Positions 17,434-26,458 of a stretch of DNA of 64,000 nucleotides are shown here, piece after piece. The position numbers and the translations under genes are program-made. This stretch comes from Novosphingobium sp. GTDB taxonomy: Bacteria > Pseudomonadota > Alphaproteobacteria > Sphingomonadales > Sphingomonadaceae. The DNA is taken from NCBI RefSeq assembly GCF_027531025.1, contig NZ_JAPZQX010000004.1:372001-436000 (forward strand), in the 5' to 3' direction. Numbering within the stretch: position 1 is the first letter of the stretch; each line of letters begins with the position of its first letter. The notes beneath the pieces were generated by a model. That model ran no database searches and had not been told where the DNA came from. It was given only the letters and a program-made list of their open reading frames with translations.

Positions 17434-18909
17434 ATGACGGATGGGGGCTTCGTGCTGAACAGGCGGACGTGGTTAGCTGGCGCTTCCTCGCTCGGAGCCG
17501 TCGGCTTGCTCCCACTCGGCGGCTGCAGCTTCGGGTCGCTGCCCCCGCTGTCGCTCGATGGCCGCGTCATCACGCCCTCTGCAGCCGACTATGAGGCCTG
17601 GCGCACCGGCGTGGTCTGGCAGTCGCGCAAACCGGTTCGCAAGCCCGCAATGATCGTGCGGCCAAATACTGTCGAAGCTGTGCAACAGGCGGTGGCCTAT
17701 GCCCGCGCGAACAAACTGAAAGTCTCGACCAAATCCTCGGGCCACAACTTGTGGGGCAATTACCTGCGCGACGAGGGCATGCTCATCGACATGTGGAATT
17801 TCCGCAAGGTCGAGATTGAACCCGGTGGTGAGAGCGCCTGGATCGAGCCGAGCGTGTGGAGCCGCGACATCATGGTGGCCCTGGGCAAGCAAGGCCGGGC
17901 CTTTCCGGCTGCCCATTGTGCTTCTGTGGGCATGGGTGGTTATCTCCTGGGCGGCGGCGTTGGTCTCAACTGGGAGAATTGGGGCGGGCTTTCGGCGCAC
18001 AGCATAATTGGCGCGGAAGTCGTCACCGCTGACGGCAAGCTGCGCATGATTGACGATGCCAATGATTCCGATCTGGCCTGGGCGCTGCGCGGCGCCGGAA
18101 ACGGGTTCCCGGGGATCGTTACGCGTTTTCACGTCAAAACCTATGCCGCACCAAAGATCGTCACTTCGGCGACCTACATCTTCCCCGCCTTGCGTACCGG
18201 TGAAGCCATCGCTTGGTTGGAAGACATGAAAGCGCGCGGCATGCTTGCTGGCTGCGAACCGCTGATTATTCTGGCCCACAGCCCGATGGCCGCGCCCGAT
18301 GCCACAGGCCCAGAAGCCAAGGCCTGCGTCGCCCGGATCAATCTGTTTGGCACCTCGGAAGCCGCAGCCGCAAAGCAGTTGGCCGCGATCGCAGCCGAAC
18401 CAATTGCCGCGACTGCGCTGATGAAGGTTCCGCGCGAGGACTGGAGCTTTGAGAAGAGCTATTTCGAGACGCTCAATTACAAGGGCGCGTTCAACTACGG
18501 CTTCTTTGGCGTCGATAGCATCTGGACCAACCGAAGCGCAGAAGCATTGCCGGTGTTGGCCCAGCAGTTTCTCGATTCCCCTGGACCCGGATCGCATGTC
18601 GTCATGTCACTGATCGATCCCGCACCGCACCCCGCAAATGCCGCTGCGCGCATTCACGGCAAGCTTTACATCGGGGTCTATTCGATCGGCGATACCCCCG
18701 AAAAGGGCGAGGCCGCGATCGGCTGGCTGCGCAAGACTTCGGATGCGCTCGCACCCTATGCCTCTGGCCGGTACATTAACGAAATTGATGTCGAACGCGA
18801 TGTGGCCCAAGTCGCCAGCTGCTTTGTGCCCGATGACTGGAAGCGCCTGCAGGCCGTCCGCAGCAAGTACGACCCGGACGGCATCTTCCAGACCTATCTG
18901 GGCACTTGA
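17434..18909 (+). CDS. Tat-exported FAD-linked oxidase with BBE domain
   Basis: Berberine-bridge-enzyme-like oxidase of 491 residues. N-terminal R10-R11 in NRRTWLAG plus a hydrophobic stretch and LGGC (C31) suggest a Tat signal with a lipobox. The FAD_binding_4 domain follows (RPNTVEAVQQAVAYAR, KSSGHN at 100-104), and the BBE C-terminal segment ends in SKYDPDGIFQTYL. H103 and C161 (AAHCASVGMGGYL) fall where bicovalent flavin attachment occurs in this family. ATG 17434 has GGAGGG upstream; the longer frame would start inside the divergent lipoprotein gene. Such enzymes oxidise carbohydrates, alkaloids or secondary alcohols outside the cytoplasm. Substrate unknown. Confidence 0.85.
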   Translation: MTDGGFVLNRRTWLAGASSLGAVGLLPLGGCSFGSLPPLSLDGRVITPSAADYEAWRTGVVWQSRKPVRKPAMIVRPNTVEAVQQAVAYARANKLKVSTKSSGHNLWGNYLRDEGMLIDMWNFRKVEIEPGGESAWIEPSVWSRDIMVALGKQGRAFPAAHCASVGMGGYLLGGGVGLNWENWGGLSAHSIIGAEVVTADGKLRMIDDANDSDLAWALRGAGNGFPGIVTRFHVKTYAAPKIVTSATYIFPALRTGEAIAWLEDMKARGMLAGCEPLIILAHSPMAAPDATGPEAKACVARINLFGTSEAAAAKQLAAIAAEPIAATALMKVPREDWSFEKSYFETLNYKGAFNYGFFGVDSIWTNRSAEALPVLAQQFLDSPGPGSHVVMSLIDPAPHPANAAARIHGKLYIGVYSIGDTPEKGEAAIGWLRKTSDALAPYASGRYINEIDVERDVAQVASCFVPDDWKRLQAVRSKYDPDGIFQTYLGT

Positions 18910-19005
18910 TCGACGCACCCTTCGCAAAGCAATTCGTGGCCCTTCCATAATCGCCCGCCGCCGGCCTGCGCTATGGCCACCTGACACGGTTACGGGAGAT
19001 CGAGC

Positions 19006-20088
19006 ATGGAAGTTGCAGTTCTTGGCGGGGGTCACGGTTGCTATGCAGCGGCGGCAGAGCTGTCAGAAAATGGGCACACCGTGCGCTTCTGGCGGCGTGG
19101 CGCAGAGGAATTCCAGGCGGTCCTGGAAGGCCGGAAAATCCGGGTCAAGGACTTCAAGGGCGAACGCGACATCGCAATTGCCCGTCCCACGACTGATCTT
19201 GGTGAAGCCATCAAGGGCGCCGAGGTGGTGGTCATCCCGCTTCCGGCAACCACCCAGGAATCGCTGGCGGCGGCTTGCGCTCCCTATTGGGAGGACGGCC
19301 AAGTTGTGTTCCTGCCGCCGGGCACATTCGGCAGCTACATCTATCTGAAAGCTGCACGCGATGCCGGCAACCAGGCCGATGTGACCTTCTGCGAAACCGG
19401 CACTCTGCCTTACCTGGCGCGCAAGCACGGTCCAGCCTATGTCATAACCTCGGGCTATGGCAAGCATCTGCCGACCGGCTGCATTCCGGCCCGCAACAGC
19501 GCTGCGGCCCTGGCAAAGCTGGCGCAGGTCTATCCCGCGATCCATCCGATCGAGGATGCGCTTTCGGGTGCACTGATGAACGCGGGCGGCATCATCCATC
19601 CGCCGCTGATCATGATGAACGCAGGCCCGCTTGAGCATTTCGAGCGCTGGGACATCCACAATGAGGGGACCCAGCCTGCGATCCGCCGGACGACCGATGC
19701 GCTCGATGCCGAACGGATCAGGATCCGCGAAACGCTTGGCTATGCCGCACCGCATTACCCACTGGCCGATCACTATGCGAAAGAGGGTGATGAATGGATG
19801 TATGGTCGCGGCGCGCACGATTCGCTGACTGACAGTGGCGACTGGCGCGAGCATATCGTGCTGACCGAGCATCGCTACATGCTTGAGGATACCCGCCTGG
19901 GGCTCTCCATGCTGAGCTCGGTCGGAAAATGGGCCGGGGTCGAGACTCCGCTCGTCAACGGGTTCCTGGCGATCGCCTCGGCCATCACGGGCCGCGACCT
20001 GTTTGCAGAGGGACGCACGCTGGAGAACCTCGGCTTGGCAGGGCTTAGCAGGGACCAGATGACCACTCTTATGCGCGACGGCATCTGA
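19006..20088 (+). CDS. Octopine/opine dehydrogenase-like NAD-binding protein
   Basis: A 360-residue two-domain dehydrogenase. The Rossmann motif VAVLGGGHGCYAAAAEL opens the protein; the C-terminal helical domain contains EHRYMLEDTRLGLSML near residue 290, the signature region of the NAD/NADP octopine-nopaline dehydrogenase family. These enzymes reduce or oxidise imino acids formed from an amino acid and a 2-oxo acid, but many catabolic members have other substrates. The next gene, a 3-hydroxyacyl-CoA dehydrogenase, begins 2 bases after the stop, so the two are co-transcribed with the CoA-transferase subunit gene. Start ATG 19006 has GGAG about 9 bases upstream. Confidence 0.8.
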   Translation: MEVAVLGGGHGCYAAAAELSENGHTVRFWRRGAEEFQAVLEGRKIRVKDFKGERDIAIARPTTDLGEAIKGAEVVVIPLPATTQESLAAACAPYWEDGQVVFLPPGTFGSYIYLKAARDAGNQADVTFCETGTLPYLARKHGPAYVITSGYGKHLPTGCIPARNSAAALAKLAQVYPAIHPIEDALSGALMNAGGIIHPPLIMMNAGPLEHFERWDIHNEGTQPAIRRTTDALDAERIRIRETLGYAAPHYPLADHYAKEGDEWMYGRGAHDSLTDSGDWREHIVLTEHRYMLEDTRLGLSMLSSVGKWAGVETPLVNGFLAIASAITGRDLFAEGRTLENLGLAGLSRDQMTTLMRDGI

Positions 20089-20090
20089 CT

Positions 20091-21065
20091 ATGGCCGATG
20101 TAGCCATTCTTGGGCTCGGCCGGATGGGCCGTGGAATTGCCGAGGCCTACGCCTTTGCGGGCAAGAGCGTGCTGATGGTCGACGTCAAACCCCGCGATGA
20201 GGCTGGCCGGCTGAAATTGTTTGCTGAGGCCCGCAAGGAAATCGCCGACGATTTGGTGTTTCTGGCTGGACTTGGAATTGGCTCGGCAGGAGCGCTGGAA
20301 CCGGCCATGGCGCGGATATCGATGTGTGGCCGCGAGGAAGCTGAGGCAAAGCTTGGCAGTATCCCGCTGTTCTATGAAGGCGTGCCCGAAACAACCGAAG
20401 CCAAGCAGGAACTGTTCGCCTGGGCCTGCCAGCACGCGGCGAGCGATGCGGTGATGGCCTCAACGAGTTCGACCATGGCGGTCGATGATCTGGCCGCGAT
20501 GGGGACCCAGCCCGAACGCTTCGTCAACGCCCACTGGCTCAATCCTGCCATGCTGATGCCCTTGGTCGAGGTCGCGCGCGGCACGCTCAGCAGCGACGCT
20601 GCGGTCAAAAGGCTGGTGGAAAGTCTCGCGGATATCGGCAAATCCCCGGTCGTGATGAAGAACTCGCCCGGCTACATCATCCCCCGTATTCAGGCGCTGG
20701 CCATGAATGAAGCCGCCCGACTAGTCGAGGAAGGCGTGGCATCGGTAGAGGACATCGACAAGGCCATCCGTCTGGGTTTTGGCATTCGCTATGCCGTTCT
20801 GGGGATGATCGAATTCATCGACTTTGGCGGCAATGACATCCTCTATTATGCCTCTGACTATCTCTCGAAGAATGTCGATGCCAACCGTTACCAGGCGCCC
20901 CAATCGGTGGTTGATAACATGAAATTGGGTCGCAACGGCATGCGCGATGGTGCCGGCTTCTATGATTGGAACGGCGTCGATGTTGCCGATTACCGTGCCA
21001 AGCGGCTGGGCGCCTTTGTCTCGCTGCTCAAGGCGCTCGACCTCACCCCCGGACGGAAGGCCTGA
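20091..21065 (+). CDS. 3-hydroxyacyl-CoA dehydrogenase family protein
   Basis: Stand-alone NAD-dependent 3-hydroxyacyl-CoA/3-hydroxybutyryl-CoA dehydrogenase of 324 residues. The N-terminal domain shows GLGRMG at 8-13; the catalytic histidine lies in [16 protein letters not shown] near residue 145, where the usual FFNP is replaced by [22 protein letters not shown] opens the C-terminal dimerisation domain. It would oxidise a 3-hydroxyacyl-CoA in beta-oxidation. It lies 2 bases after the opine-dehydrogenase-like gene and 2 bases before the CoA-transferase gene, forming a compact catabolic unit. The residue change next to the histidine suggests a nonstandard substrate. Confidence 0.88.
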   Translation: MADVAILGLGRMGRGIAEAYAFAGKSVLMVDVKPRDEAGRLKLFAEARKEIADDLVFLAGLGIGSAGALEPAMARISMCGREEAEAKLGSIPLFYEGVPETTEAKQELFAWACQHAASDAVMASTSSTMAVDDLAAMGTQPERFVNAHWLNPAMLMPLVEVARGTLSSDAAVKRLVESLADIGKSPVVMKNSPGYIIPRIQALAMNEAARLVEEGVASVEDIDKAIRLGFGIRYAVLGMIEFIDFGGNDILYYASDYLSKNVDANRYQAPQSVVDNMKLGRNGMRDGAGFYDWNGVDVADYRAKRLGAFVSLLKALDLTPGRKA

Positions 21066-21067
21066 CC

Positions 21068-21715
21068 ATGCCCTGGACCCGCGACGAAATGGCCGCACGC
21101 GCCGCTCAGGAGCTGAAGGATGGCTTTTACGTCAACCTGGGCATCGGCATTCCCACCCTGGTCGCCAATCACGTGCCTCCGGGCGTTGAGGTGACCTTGC
21201 AATCGGAAAACGGCATGCTGGGGATCGGCCCGTTCCCTTATGAGGGCGAAGCCGATCCAGACCTGATCAATGCCGGCAAGCAGACTGTCAGCGAACTGCC
21301 CGATTCGGCCTATTTCGACAGCGCCGCCAGCTTCGCCATGATCCGCGGCGGTCATATTGACCTTGCCGTGCTTGGAGCAATGGAAGTGTCTCAGAACGGC
21401 GACATCGCCAACTGGATGGTGCCGGGCAAGATGATCAAGGGCATGGGCGGCGCGATGGACCTGGTCGCCGGCGTCAAGAAGATCATCGTGGTGATGGAAC
21501 ACTGCGCCAAGGACGGCAGCCCCAAGTTTATCCCTGAGTGCACCTTGCCACTGACGGGGCGCAATGTGGTCGACATGGTGATCACCGAGCTTGCCGTGTT
21601 CCAGCGTCCCGATCACGCCAGTCCGTTCGCATTGATCGAGCTGGCTCCGGGCGTGAACCTGGATGATATCGCGGCGCTGACGGCAGCGGAATACGAGGTC
21701 GCAGTCCAAGATTGA
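21068..21715 (+). CDS. 3-oxoacid CoA-transferase beta subunit (orphan)
   Basis: Subunit B of a family I CoA-transferase (ScoB/PcaJ/AtoA type), 215 residues. The catalytic glutamate is in [10 protein letters not shown] (E47), and [28 protein letters not shown] spans the CoA-binding region in shorter pieces near 85-115. These enzymes move CoA from succinyl-CoA to a 3-oxoacid and work as alpha-beta pairs. No alpha-subunit gene lies upstream, downstream or elsewhere in the window. The ATG at 21068 starts 2 bases after the dehydrogenase stop. It must borrow an alpha subunit encoded elsewhere, or be a remnant of a degraded operon. Confidence 0.9.
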   Translation: MPWTRDEMAARAAQELKDGFYVNLGIGIPTLVANHVPPGVEVTLQSENGMLGIGPFPYEGEADPDLINAGKQTVSELPDSAYFDSAASFAMIRGGHIDLAVLGAMEVSQNGDIANWMVPGKMIKGMGGAMDLVAGVKKIIVVMEHCAKDGSPKFIPECTLPLTGRNVVDMVITELAVFQRPDHASPFALIELAPGVNLDDIAALTAAEYEVAVQD

Positions 21716-21772
21716 TCCAGCAGTAGGATTGCTCGCTTTTGCATAAGTCCGGGCTCTTGCATCGAGACCTCA

Positions 21773-21806
21773 TCCGGATATAGTTTCTCTTGTAACTATA
21801 TCCGGA
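21773..21806 (+). promoter_or_regulatory. 13-base perfect inverted repeat over the hppD leader
   Basis: TCCGGATATAGTT at 21773-21785 is repeated in inverse at 21794-21806 (AACTATATCCGGA) across an 8-base spacer. The right arm covers the first bases of the GGAGG ribosome binding site (21804-21808) of hppD, whose ATG is at 21818. As DNA it resembles an operator for a dimeric repressor of the MarR or TetR kind; as RNA it would fold into a hairpin that hides the Shine-Dalgarno. Both readings predict control of the hppD-VOC-fahA operon. A GCATAAG element lies just upstream at 21741-21747. Confidence 0.7.
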
Positions 21807-21817
21807 GGTTGAACCCA

Positions 21818-22918
21818 ATGTCCGATCTGTTCGAAAATCCGCTTGGCCTCGACGGCTTCGAATTCATTGAATTCTGCGCGCCAAAAAAGGGCCTGCTGGA
21901 ACCGGTCTTTGCCAGCATGGGTTTCACCCTGATCGCGCAGCACCGCTCCAAGGATGTGCAGCTATGGCGCCAGGGCGGGATCAACCTCATCGCCAACTAC
22001 GAACCGCGCAGTCCTGCGGCTTATTTCGCTGCCGAGCATGGCGCTTCGTGCTGCGGCATGGGCTGGCGGGTGCGCGATGCGAAGAAGGCTTATGAACTGG
22101 CGCTGGAACGCGGGGCCGAGCCGGTTGAAGGGGCGACCGGGGTGATGGAACTGCGCCTGCCCGCGATCCGCGGGATTGGCGGCTCGATCATCTACCTGGT
22201 CGATCGCTACGCCGGGCAGGAAGCAGGCGACCTGTCAATCTATGACATCGATTTCGTTTATCTGCCGGTGGTTGATCGCAATCCGGTCGGTGCAGGCTTC
22301 CACACCATCGATCACCTGACCCACAACGTCTATGGCGGCCGCATGGTTCACTGGGGCGGCTTTTACGAACGCGTCTTTGGTTTTCGCGAGATCCGTTTCT
22401 TCGACATCAAGGGCGAATATACCGGGCTGACCAGCCGGGCGATGACCGCGCCTGATGGCAAGATCCGCATCCCGCTTAACGAGGAAGGCAAGGCCGGCGG
22501 CGGACAGATCGAGGAATTCCTGCGCCAGTACAACGGCGAGGGGATCCAGCACATCGCCTTTGCCTGCGATGATCTTCCGCATTGCTGGGACAAGCTGAAA
22601 GCGCTGGGAACCCCGTTCATGACTGCGCCGCCCGCAACCTATTACGAGATGCTGGGCGAGCGCCTGCCCGGCCACGGCGAGCCGGTCGAGGAACTGCAGA
22701 AGCGCGGAATCCTGCTTGATGGGTCGACCGAAAAGGGCGACCCGCGGCTGCTGCTGCAGATCTTCTCGGAAACGGTGGTCGGCCCGGTGTTCTTTGAATT
22801 TATCCAGCGCAAAAAGGATGAAGGCTTTGGCGAGGGCAATTTCAAGGCGCTGTTTGAAAGCATCGAGCGCGACCAGATCGCCCGCGGTGCCTTGCAAGTG
22901 GAAGGAGCCGCGCAGTGA
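21818..22918 (+). CDS. hppD: 4-hydroxyphenylpyruvate dioxygenase
   Basis: Fe(II) dioxygenase converting 4-hydroxyphenylpyruvate to homogentisate in tyrosine breakdown; 366 residues, normal for the bacterial enzyme. The C-terminal vicinal-oxygen-chelate domain shows the iron ligands H166 (TIDHLTHN), H245 (GIQHIAF) and E327 (VFFEFIQR), and the C-terminal helix region contains [19 protein letters not shown], which in this family gates the active site. ATG 21818 follows GGAGG with a 9-base spacer; a TTG at 21809 is unlikely. It is first in an operon with a VOC protein and fumarylacetoacetase, under the inverted repeat described at 21773-21806. Confidence 0.95.
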   Translation: MSDLFENPLGLDGFEFIEFCAPKKGLLEPVFASMGFTLIAQHRSKDVQLWRQGGINLIANYEPRSPAAYFAAEHGASCCGMGWRVRDAKKAYELALERGAEPVEGATGVMELRLPAIRGIGGSIIYLVDRYAGQEAGDLSIYDIDFVYLPVVDRNPVGAGFHTIDHLTHNVYGGRMVHWGGFYERVFGFREIRFFDIKGEYTGLTSRAMTAPDGKIRIPLNEEGKAGGGQIEEFLRQYNGEGIQHIAFACDDLPHCWDKLKALGTPFMTAPPATYYEMLGERLPGHGEPVEELQKRGILLDGSTEKGDPRLLLQIFSETVVGPVFFEFIQRKKDEGFGEGNFKALFESIERDQIARGALQVEGAAQ

Positions 22919-23463
22919 CCGCCCCCAGCCTCAAGCGCATCCACCACGTCGCCTATCGCTGCCGCGACGCGAAAGAGACGGTCGACTGGTACGCCCGCGT
23001 GCTGGGCATGACCTACACCACCGCTTTTTCGGAGGACAAGGTCCCCTCGACCGGCGAAGACGATCCCTACATGCACGTCTTCCTCGATTGCGGGGGCGGT
23101 AACGTGCTGGCCTTTTTCGAACTGCCGCAGCAGCCCGAGATGGGCCGCGATACGAACACCCCGGCCTGGGTCCAGCACCTGGCTTTCGAAGTGGAAGATC
23201 TGGACGCGCTGCTCGCCGCAAAGGAGCATATCGAGGCCCAAGGCATCGAAGTGCTGGGGCCGACCTATCACGGTATTTTCCGGTCGATCTATTTCTTCGA
23301 TCCCAACGGCCACCGGCTGGAACTGGCCTGCAATATCGGCACCAGCGAACAACATGCCGAACTGCGCGCAGTGGCCCCGGCTATGCTGAACGAATGGGCC
23401 GCAACCAAGCGCGCCCCGCGCCACGCCGCCTGGCTGCACGAGGATCCCGGAGCAGATCAGTGA
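22915..23463 (+). CDS. VOC-family (glyoxalase/dioxygenase superfamily) protein
   Basis: A 182-residue protein with paired vicinal-oxygen-chelate modules: [24 protein letters not shown] at the N-terminus (in pieces), [13 protein letters not shown] in the middle, and [14 protein letters not shown] near residue 140. Candidate metal ligands are a histidine in each half (KRIHHV, VQHLAF) and the glutamate of HRLELA. It starts with GTG overlapping the hppD stop (GTGA), and its own stop overlaps the fahA start. It occupies the place where hmgA or maiA would be expected. It could be a ring-cleaving dioxygenase, an isomerase or a lyase; the sequence alone does not decide. Confidence 0.85.
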   Translation: MTAPSLKRIHHVAYRCRDAKETVDWYARVLGMTYTTAFSEDKVPSTGEDDPYMHVFLDCGGGNVLAFFELPQQPEMGRDTNTPAWVQHLAFEVEDLDALLAAKEHIEAQGIEVLGPTYHGIFRSIYFFDPNGHRLELACNIGTSEQHAELRAVAPAMLNEWAATKRAPRHAAWLHEDPGADQ

Positions 23464-24737
23464 TCGATCATACCCATGATATCGCCGCATCAAGCTGGGT
23501 ACCGGGTGCAGATAGCCATGCCGATTTCCCGATACAAAACTTGCCGCTTGGCGTGTTCGACCCTGGCTCTGAAGAAGCGCGGATCGGTGCGGCGATCGGT
23601 GATTGGATAGTCGATCTGGGTGCGCTTGCCGCCGAGTTTTCGCAGCACATCCGCCCGCCCCTCGGCACTGACACTCTCAATGCCATATTCAGCCAGCCAG
23701 CTGACACGCGCCGCGCGCTGCGGCACCGCTTGTTCGCCCTGCTGAGCGACGAAGCTCACAGCAACTTGGTCGAACCGCATTTGCATCGGCAAGTCGACGT
23801 GCGCATGCGCCTACCGTTCCAGATCGGCGACTACACCGATTTCTATGTCGGCATTCACCATGCGACGAATATCGGCAAACTGTTCCGCCCAGACAATCCA
23901 TTGCTGCCCAACTACAAATTTGTCCCCATTGGCTATCACGGGCGTGCGTCAAGCGTTCGTGTATCAGGCGAGCCGGTTGTAAGGCCGTGGGGGCAATGCA
24001 AGCCAATTGATGCTGCCGAACCTGCTTATGGTCCAAGCCAAAGGCTCGACTATGAGCTGGAGATGGGTGTCTGGATCGCAGGTGAGAACCAGCTGGGCTC
24101 CCCGGTTTCGATCGCTGCCGCCGCAGATCGAATTGGCGGGCTGTGTCTGCTCAATGACTGGTCCGCGCGAGACCTGCAGGCTTGGGAATACCAGCCGCTC
24201 GGCCCCTTCCTGTCGAAGAGTTTTCTAACCACGGTATCCCCGTGGGTTGTAACCGCTGAGGCGCTCGAACCGTTCCGAATCGCACAACCCGCCCGTCTCG
24301 AAGGCGATCCCAAGCCGCTCCCCTATCTTTGGGACGAATTCGACCAGCAAGCGGGTGCCTTTGCGATCACCTTGGCGGTCGAAATCAGGACCGCCCGTAT
24401 GCGCGACGCAGGCTTGAACGCACATCGGCTGTCCTCCGGCCCGCTCAGCAACATGTACTGGACCGCAGCCCAGATGATTGCGCATCACACCGCCAACGGC
24501 TGTAACCTCAAACCTGGCGATCTGCTCGGCACCGGCACGATTTCGGGGCCAAACCGCGATGCGTATGGCAGCCTGATGGAAATTGCTGCTGGCGGTACGC
24601 AGCCCCTGGCCCTGCCGGGAGGCGAGGAGCGCTGTTTTCTCGAGGATGGCGACGAACTATCCTTGCGTGCGTCTGCCGATCGCGAAGGCTATCGCTCGAT
24701 CGGTTTCGGGCCCTGTTCGGGTAGGGTGCAGGGATGA
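23460..24737 (+). CDS. fahA: Fumarylacetoacetase
   Basis: Hydrolase that splits fumarylacetoacetate into fumarate and acetoacetate, last step of the homogentisate pathway; 425 residues, the usual length. It has the N-terminal SH3-like domain (NLPLGVFDPG) and the catalytic domain with metal ligand in DYTDFY (124-129), the catalytic histidine in GIHHATNIG (133-134), GYHGRASS (159-165) and LNDWSARDLQAWEYQPLGPF in pieces near 255. GTG 23460 overlaps the stop of the VOC gene (GTGA). Acetoacetate release fits the nearby CoA-transferase subunit, which acts on 3-oxoacids (inference). Confidence 0.94.
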   Translation: MIDHTHDIAASSWVPGADSHADFPIQNLPLGVFDPGSEEARIGAAIGDWIVDLGALAAEFSQHIRPPLGTDTLNAIFSQPADTRRALRHRLFALLSDEAHSNLVEPHLHRQVDVRMRLPFQIGDYTDFYVGIHHATNIGKLFRPDNPLLPNYKFVPIGYHGRASSVRVSGEPVVRPWGQCKPIDAAEPAYGPSQRLDYELEMGVWIAGENQLGSPVSIAAAADRIGGLCLLNDWSARDLQAWEYQPLGPFLSKSFLTTVSPWVVTAEALEPFRIAQPARLEGDPKPLPYLWDEFDQQAGAFAITLAVEIRTARMRDAGLNAHRLSSGPLSNMYWTAAQMIAHHTANGCNLKPGDLLGTGTISGPNRDAYGSLMEIAAGGTQPLALPGGEERCFLEDGDELSLRASADREGYRSIGFGPCSGRVQG

Positions 24738-24840
24738 TGGGTTGCTATGAGACTCTCGACATTCCCGATCATTGCCTATTCCCTTCCTCCAAGGCCATAA
24801 CGAGACTTTCAGGATTGTCGCCATTGAGAAGAGAGATTCC

Positions 24841-26053
24841 ATGCACGCTCCGAAATGGACATTCCATTCGTTCCTTCTTCTCTTGCTGGTTAGCATCCCG
24901 CCCATGACTATCGCGCAATCTACGAATCCGGCTGCCGAGCCCATGCGGGCAAGAGATCTGGGTGTCCCTTTCGACGGCAATCCGGGACCGCTCAATGCCA
25001 TCACCGATGTGCCGGGGGTAGAGGTCGGCCACACCACACTGATATCGGGTAATGGCAAGCTGGTGACCGGCAAGGGTCCGGTGAGAACGGGCGTTACCGC
25101 TATCCTGCCCCGCGGCAAGACCCTACGCAGGCTGGTTTTCGCTCAATGGCAACGGCGAGATGACGGGCACGACCTGGATTGAGGAATCCGGCTGGCTGGA
25201 AGGTCCGGTGATGATCACCAACACCCACAGCGTCGGCACGGTTCGCGACGCAACCATCGAATGGGCCCATAAGAAGAAGTTTTTCCAGCCGCTCGCCAAC
25301 GAGCCCAATACCTTCTGGATGCTGCCAGTCGTCGCCGAGACCTACGATGGTGATCTGAACGACATCAACGGCTTTCACGTCACCAAAGAGCATACCTTCG
25401 CCGCGCTCGACAATGCGAAACCGGGCCCGGTTGCCGAAGGCAATGTGGGCGGCGGCACCGGCATGATGACCCACGGATTCAAGGGCGGCATCGGAACTTC
25501 GTCACGCGTGGTCACGCTTGATGGCAAGACCTACACCGTGGGAATTCTGGTCCAATCCAACTATGGCATCCGGGATACATTCACCGTTGCCGGAGTTCCG
25601 GTTGGCCGTGAGATTTCCGATCTGACAACCACTTATGGTGATCACAACCAGGAGAATGGATCGATTATCATCGTGGTCGCAACCGATGCTCCGCTGTTGC
25701 CGCACCAACTCAAGCGCCTGGCGCAGCGCGCGGCGATGGGGATTGCCCGCAACGGTTCCTATGCTTCAAACGGATCGGGTGACATCTTCATTGCCTTCTC
25801 TACCGCGAACCCAGGCGCCTGGAGTCGGGAAAAATCTGCAGAGGTAACCAGCCTCGCCAATGATTCGATGAGCTTGCTGTTTCGGGCTACCGTGGAAGCC
25901 ACTGAAGAAGCCGTGATCAATGCCATGGTCGCAGCACGGACGATGACAGGCATCAACGGCAACACTGCTCATGCCCTTCCGCACGACAGGCTGCGGGGCG
26001 CTCTTCGCAAGTATGGCCGCCTCAACGAACCGAAAAATCCAGCGAAACGATAG
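24841..26053 (+). pseudogene. P1-family (DmpA-like) aminopeptidase, frameshifted
   Basis: Serine peptidase of family S58 (DmpA/BapA, beta-peptidyl or L-aminopeptidase with self-cleavage) split over two reading frames. Frame one runs from ATG 24841 (signal peptide ending PMTIAQ) through NAITDVPGVEVGHTT to ILPRGKT at about 25123. The homologous continuation YAGWFSLNGNGEMTG reads in another frame from about 25124, and the rest (EESGWLEGPVMITNTHSVGT, GNVGGGTGMM, GSYASNGSGDIFIAFST with the presumed nucleophile serine) is intact to 26053. The shift is one extra or two missing bases near 25119-25126. It may be a true inactivation or an assembly error; the remaining sequence looks under selection. 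Confidence 0.8.
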
Positions 26054-26458
26054 GGCTTTTGCCTTGCGCAAATGATCGTCGGGCAACGCTGTCCACAGAC
26101 CAAAATCGGCCTAGTCTCGGTGGGTCAATCTAGGTCGGAAAGACTCTAAGACCTGCCCCCACGGAAGTGATGCCAATCGTCCTGTCGTTACAGGTTGCTC
26201 CGAACCGCGAAACGCCTTCAAGCTCTGGTTCCGTTTGCAGCAAATTTCGCAACCTTCGCATTGCTCGAAGCGTCTGGAATCAAGGGCTCGCGTAAGGATT
26301 GCGTCACTTGAGGAGTGCTTTGGCGGCGAGGGTAGGCGCAGGTGCAATTTTTCAACCAATTGAACAGTCGATTGATTTCTTCGGGGCTTGGTCTGTGCGC
26401 TCCACAGTGGCTGCAAGCCTCTCCGGTCTCTCCAGGAAAGTATTGCAGGATCACGAAA
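26054..26458. other. Gap without a convincing gene
   Basis: This 405-base convergent gap follows the frameshifted peptidase and lies beyond the last gene of module B. Its base composition is less GC-rich than the flanking genes. The best open frame is on the minus strand, GTG 26454 to 26218 (78 residues, with a CSHC and a CTC motif near residues 14 and 38), but it has no recognisable family or clear ribosome binding site. I see no terminator hairpin, tRNA or repeat. Confidence 0.4.

Noticed and set aside
26218..26454. Minus-strand 78-residue frame with CSHC and CTC motifs as a zinc-ribbon gene.
   Set aside because: Weak GTG start without a clear ribosome binding site and no recognisable family; kept only as a note in the gap entry.
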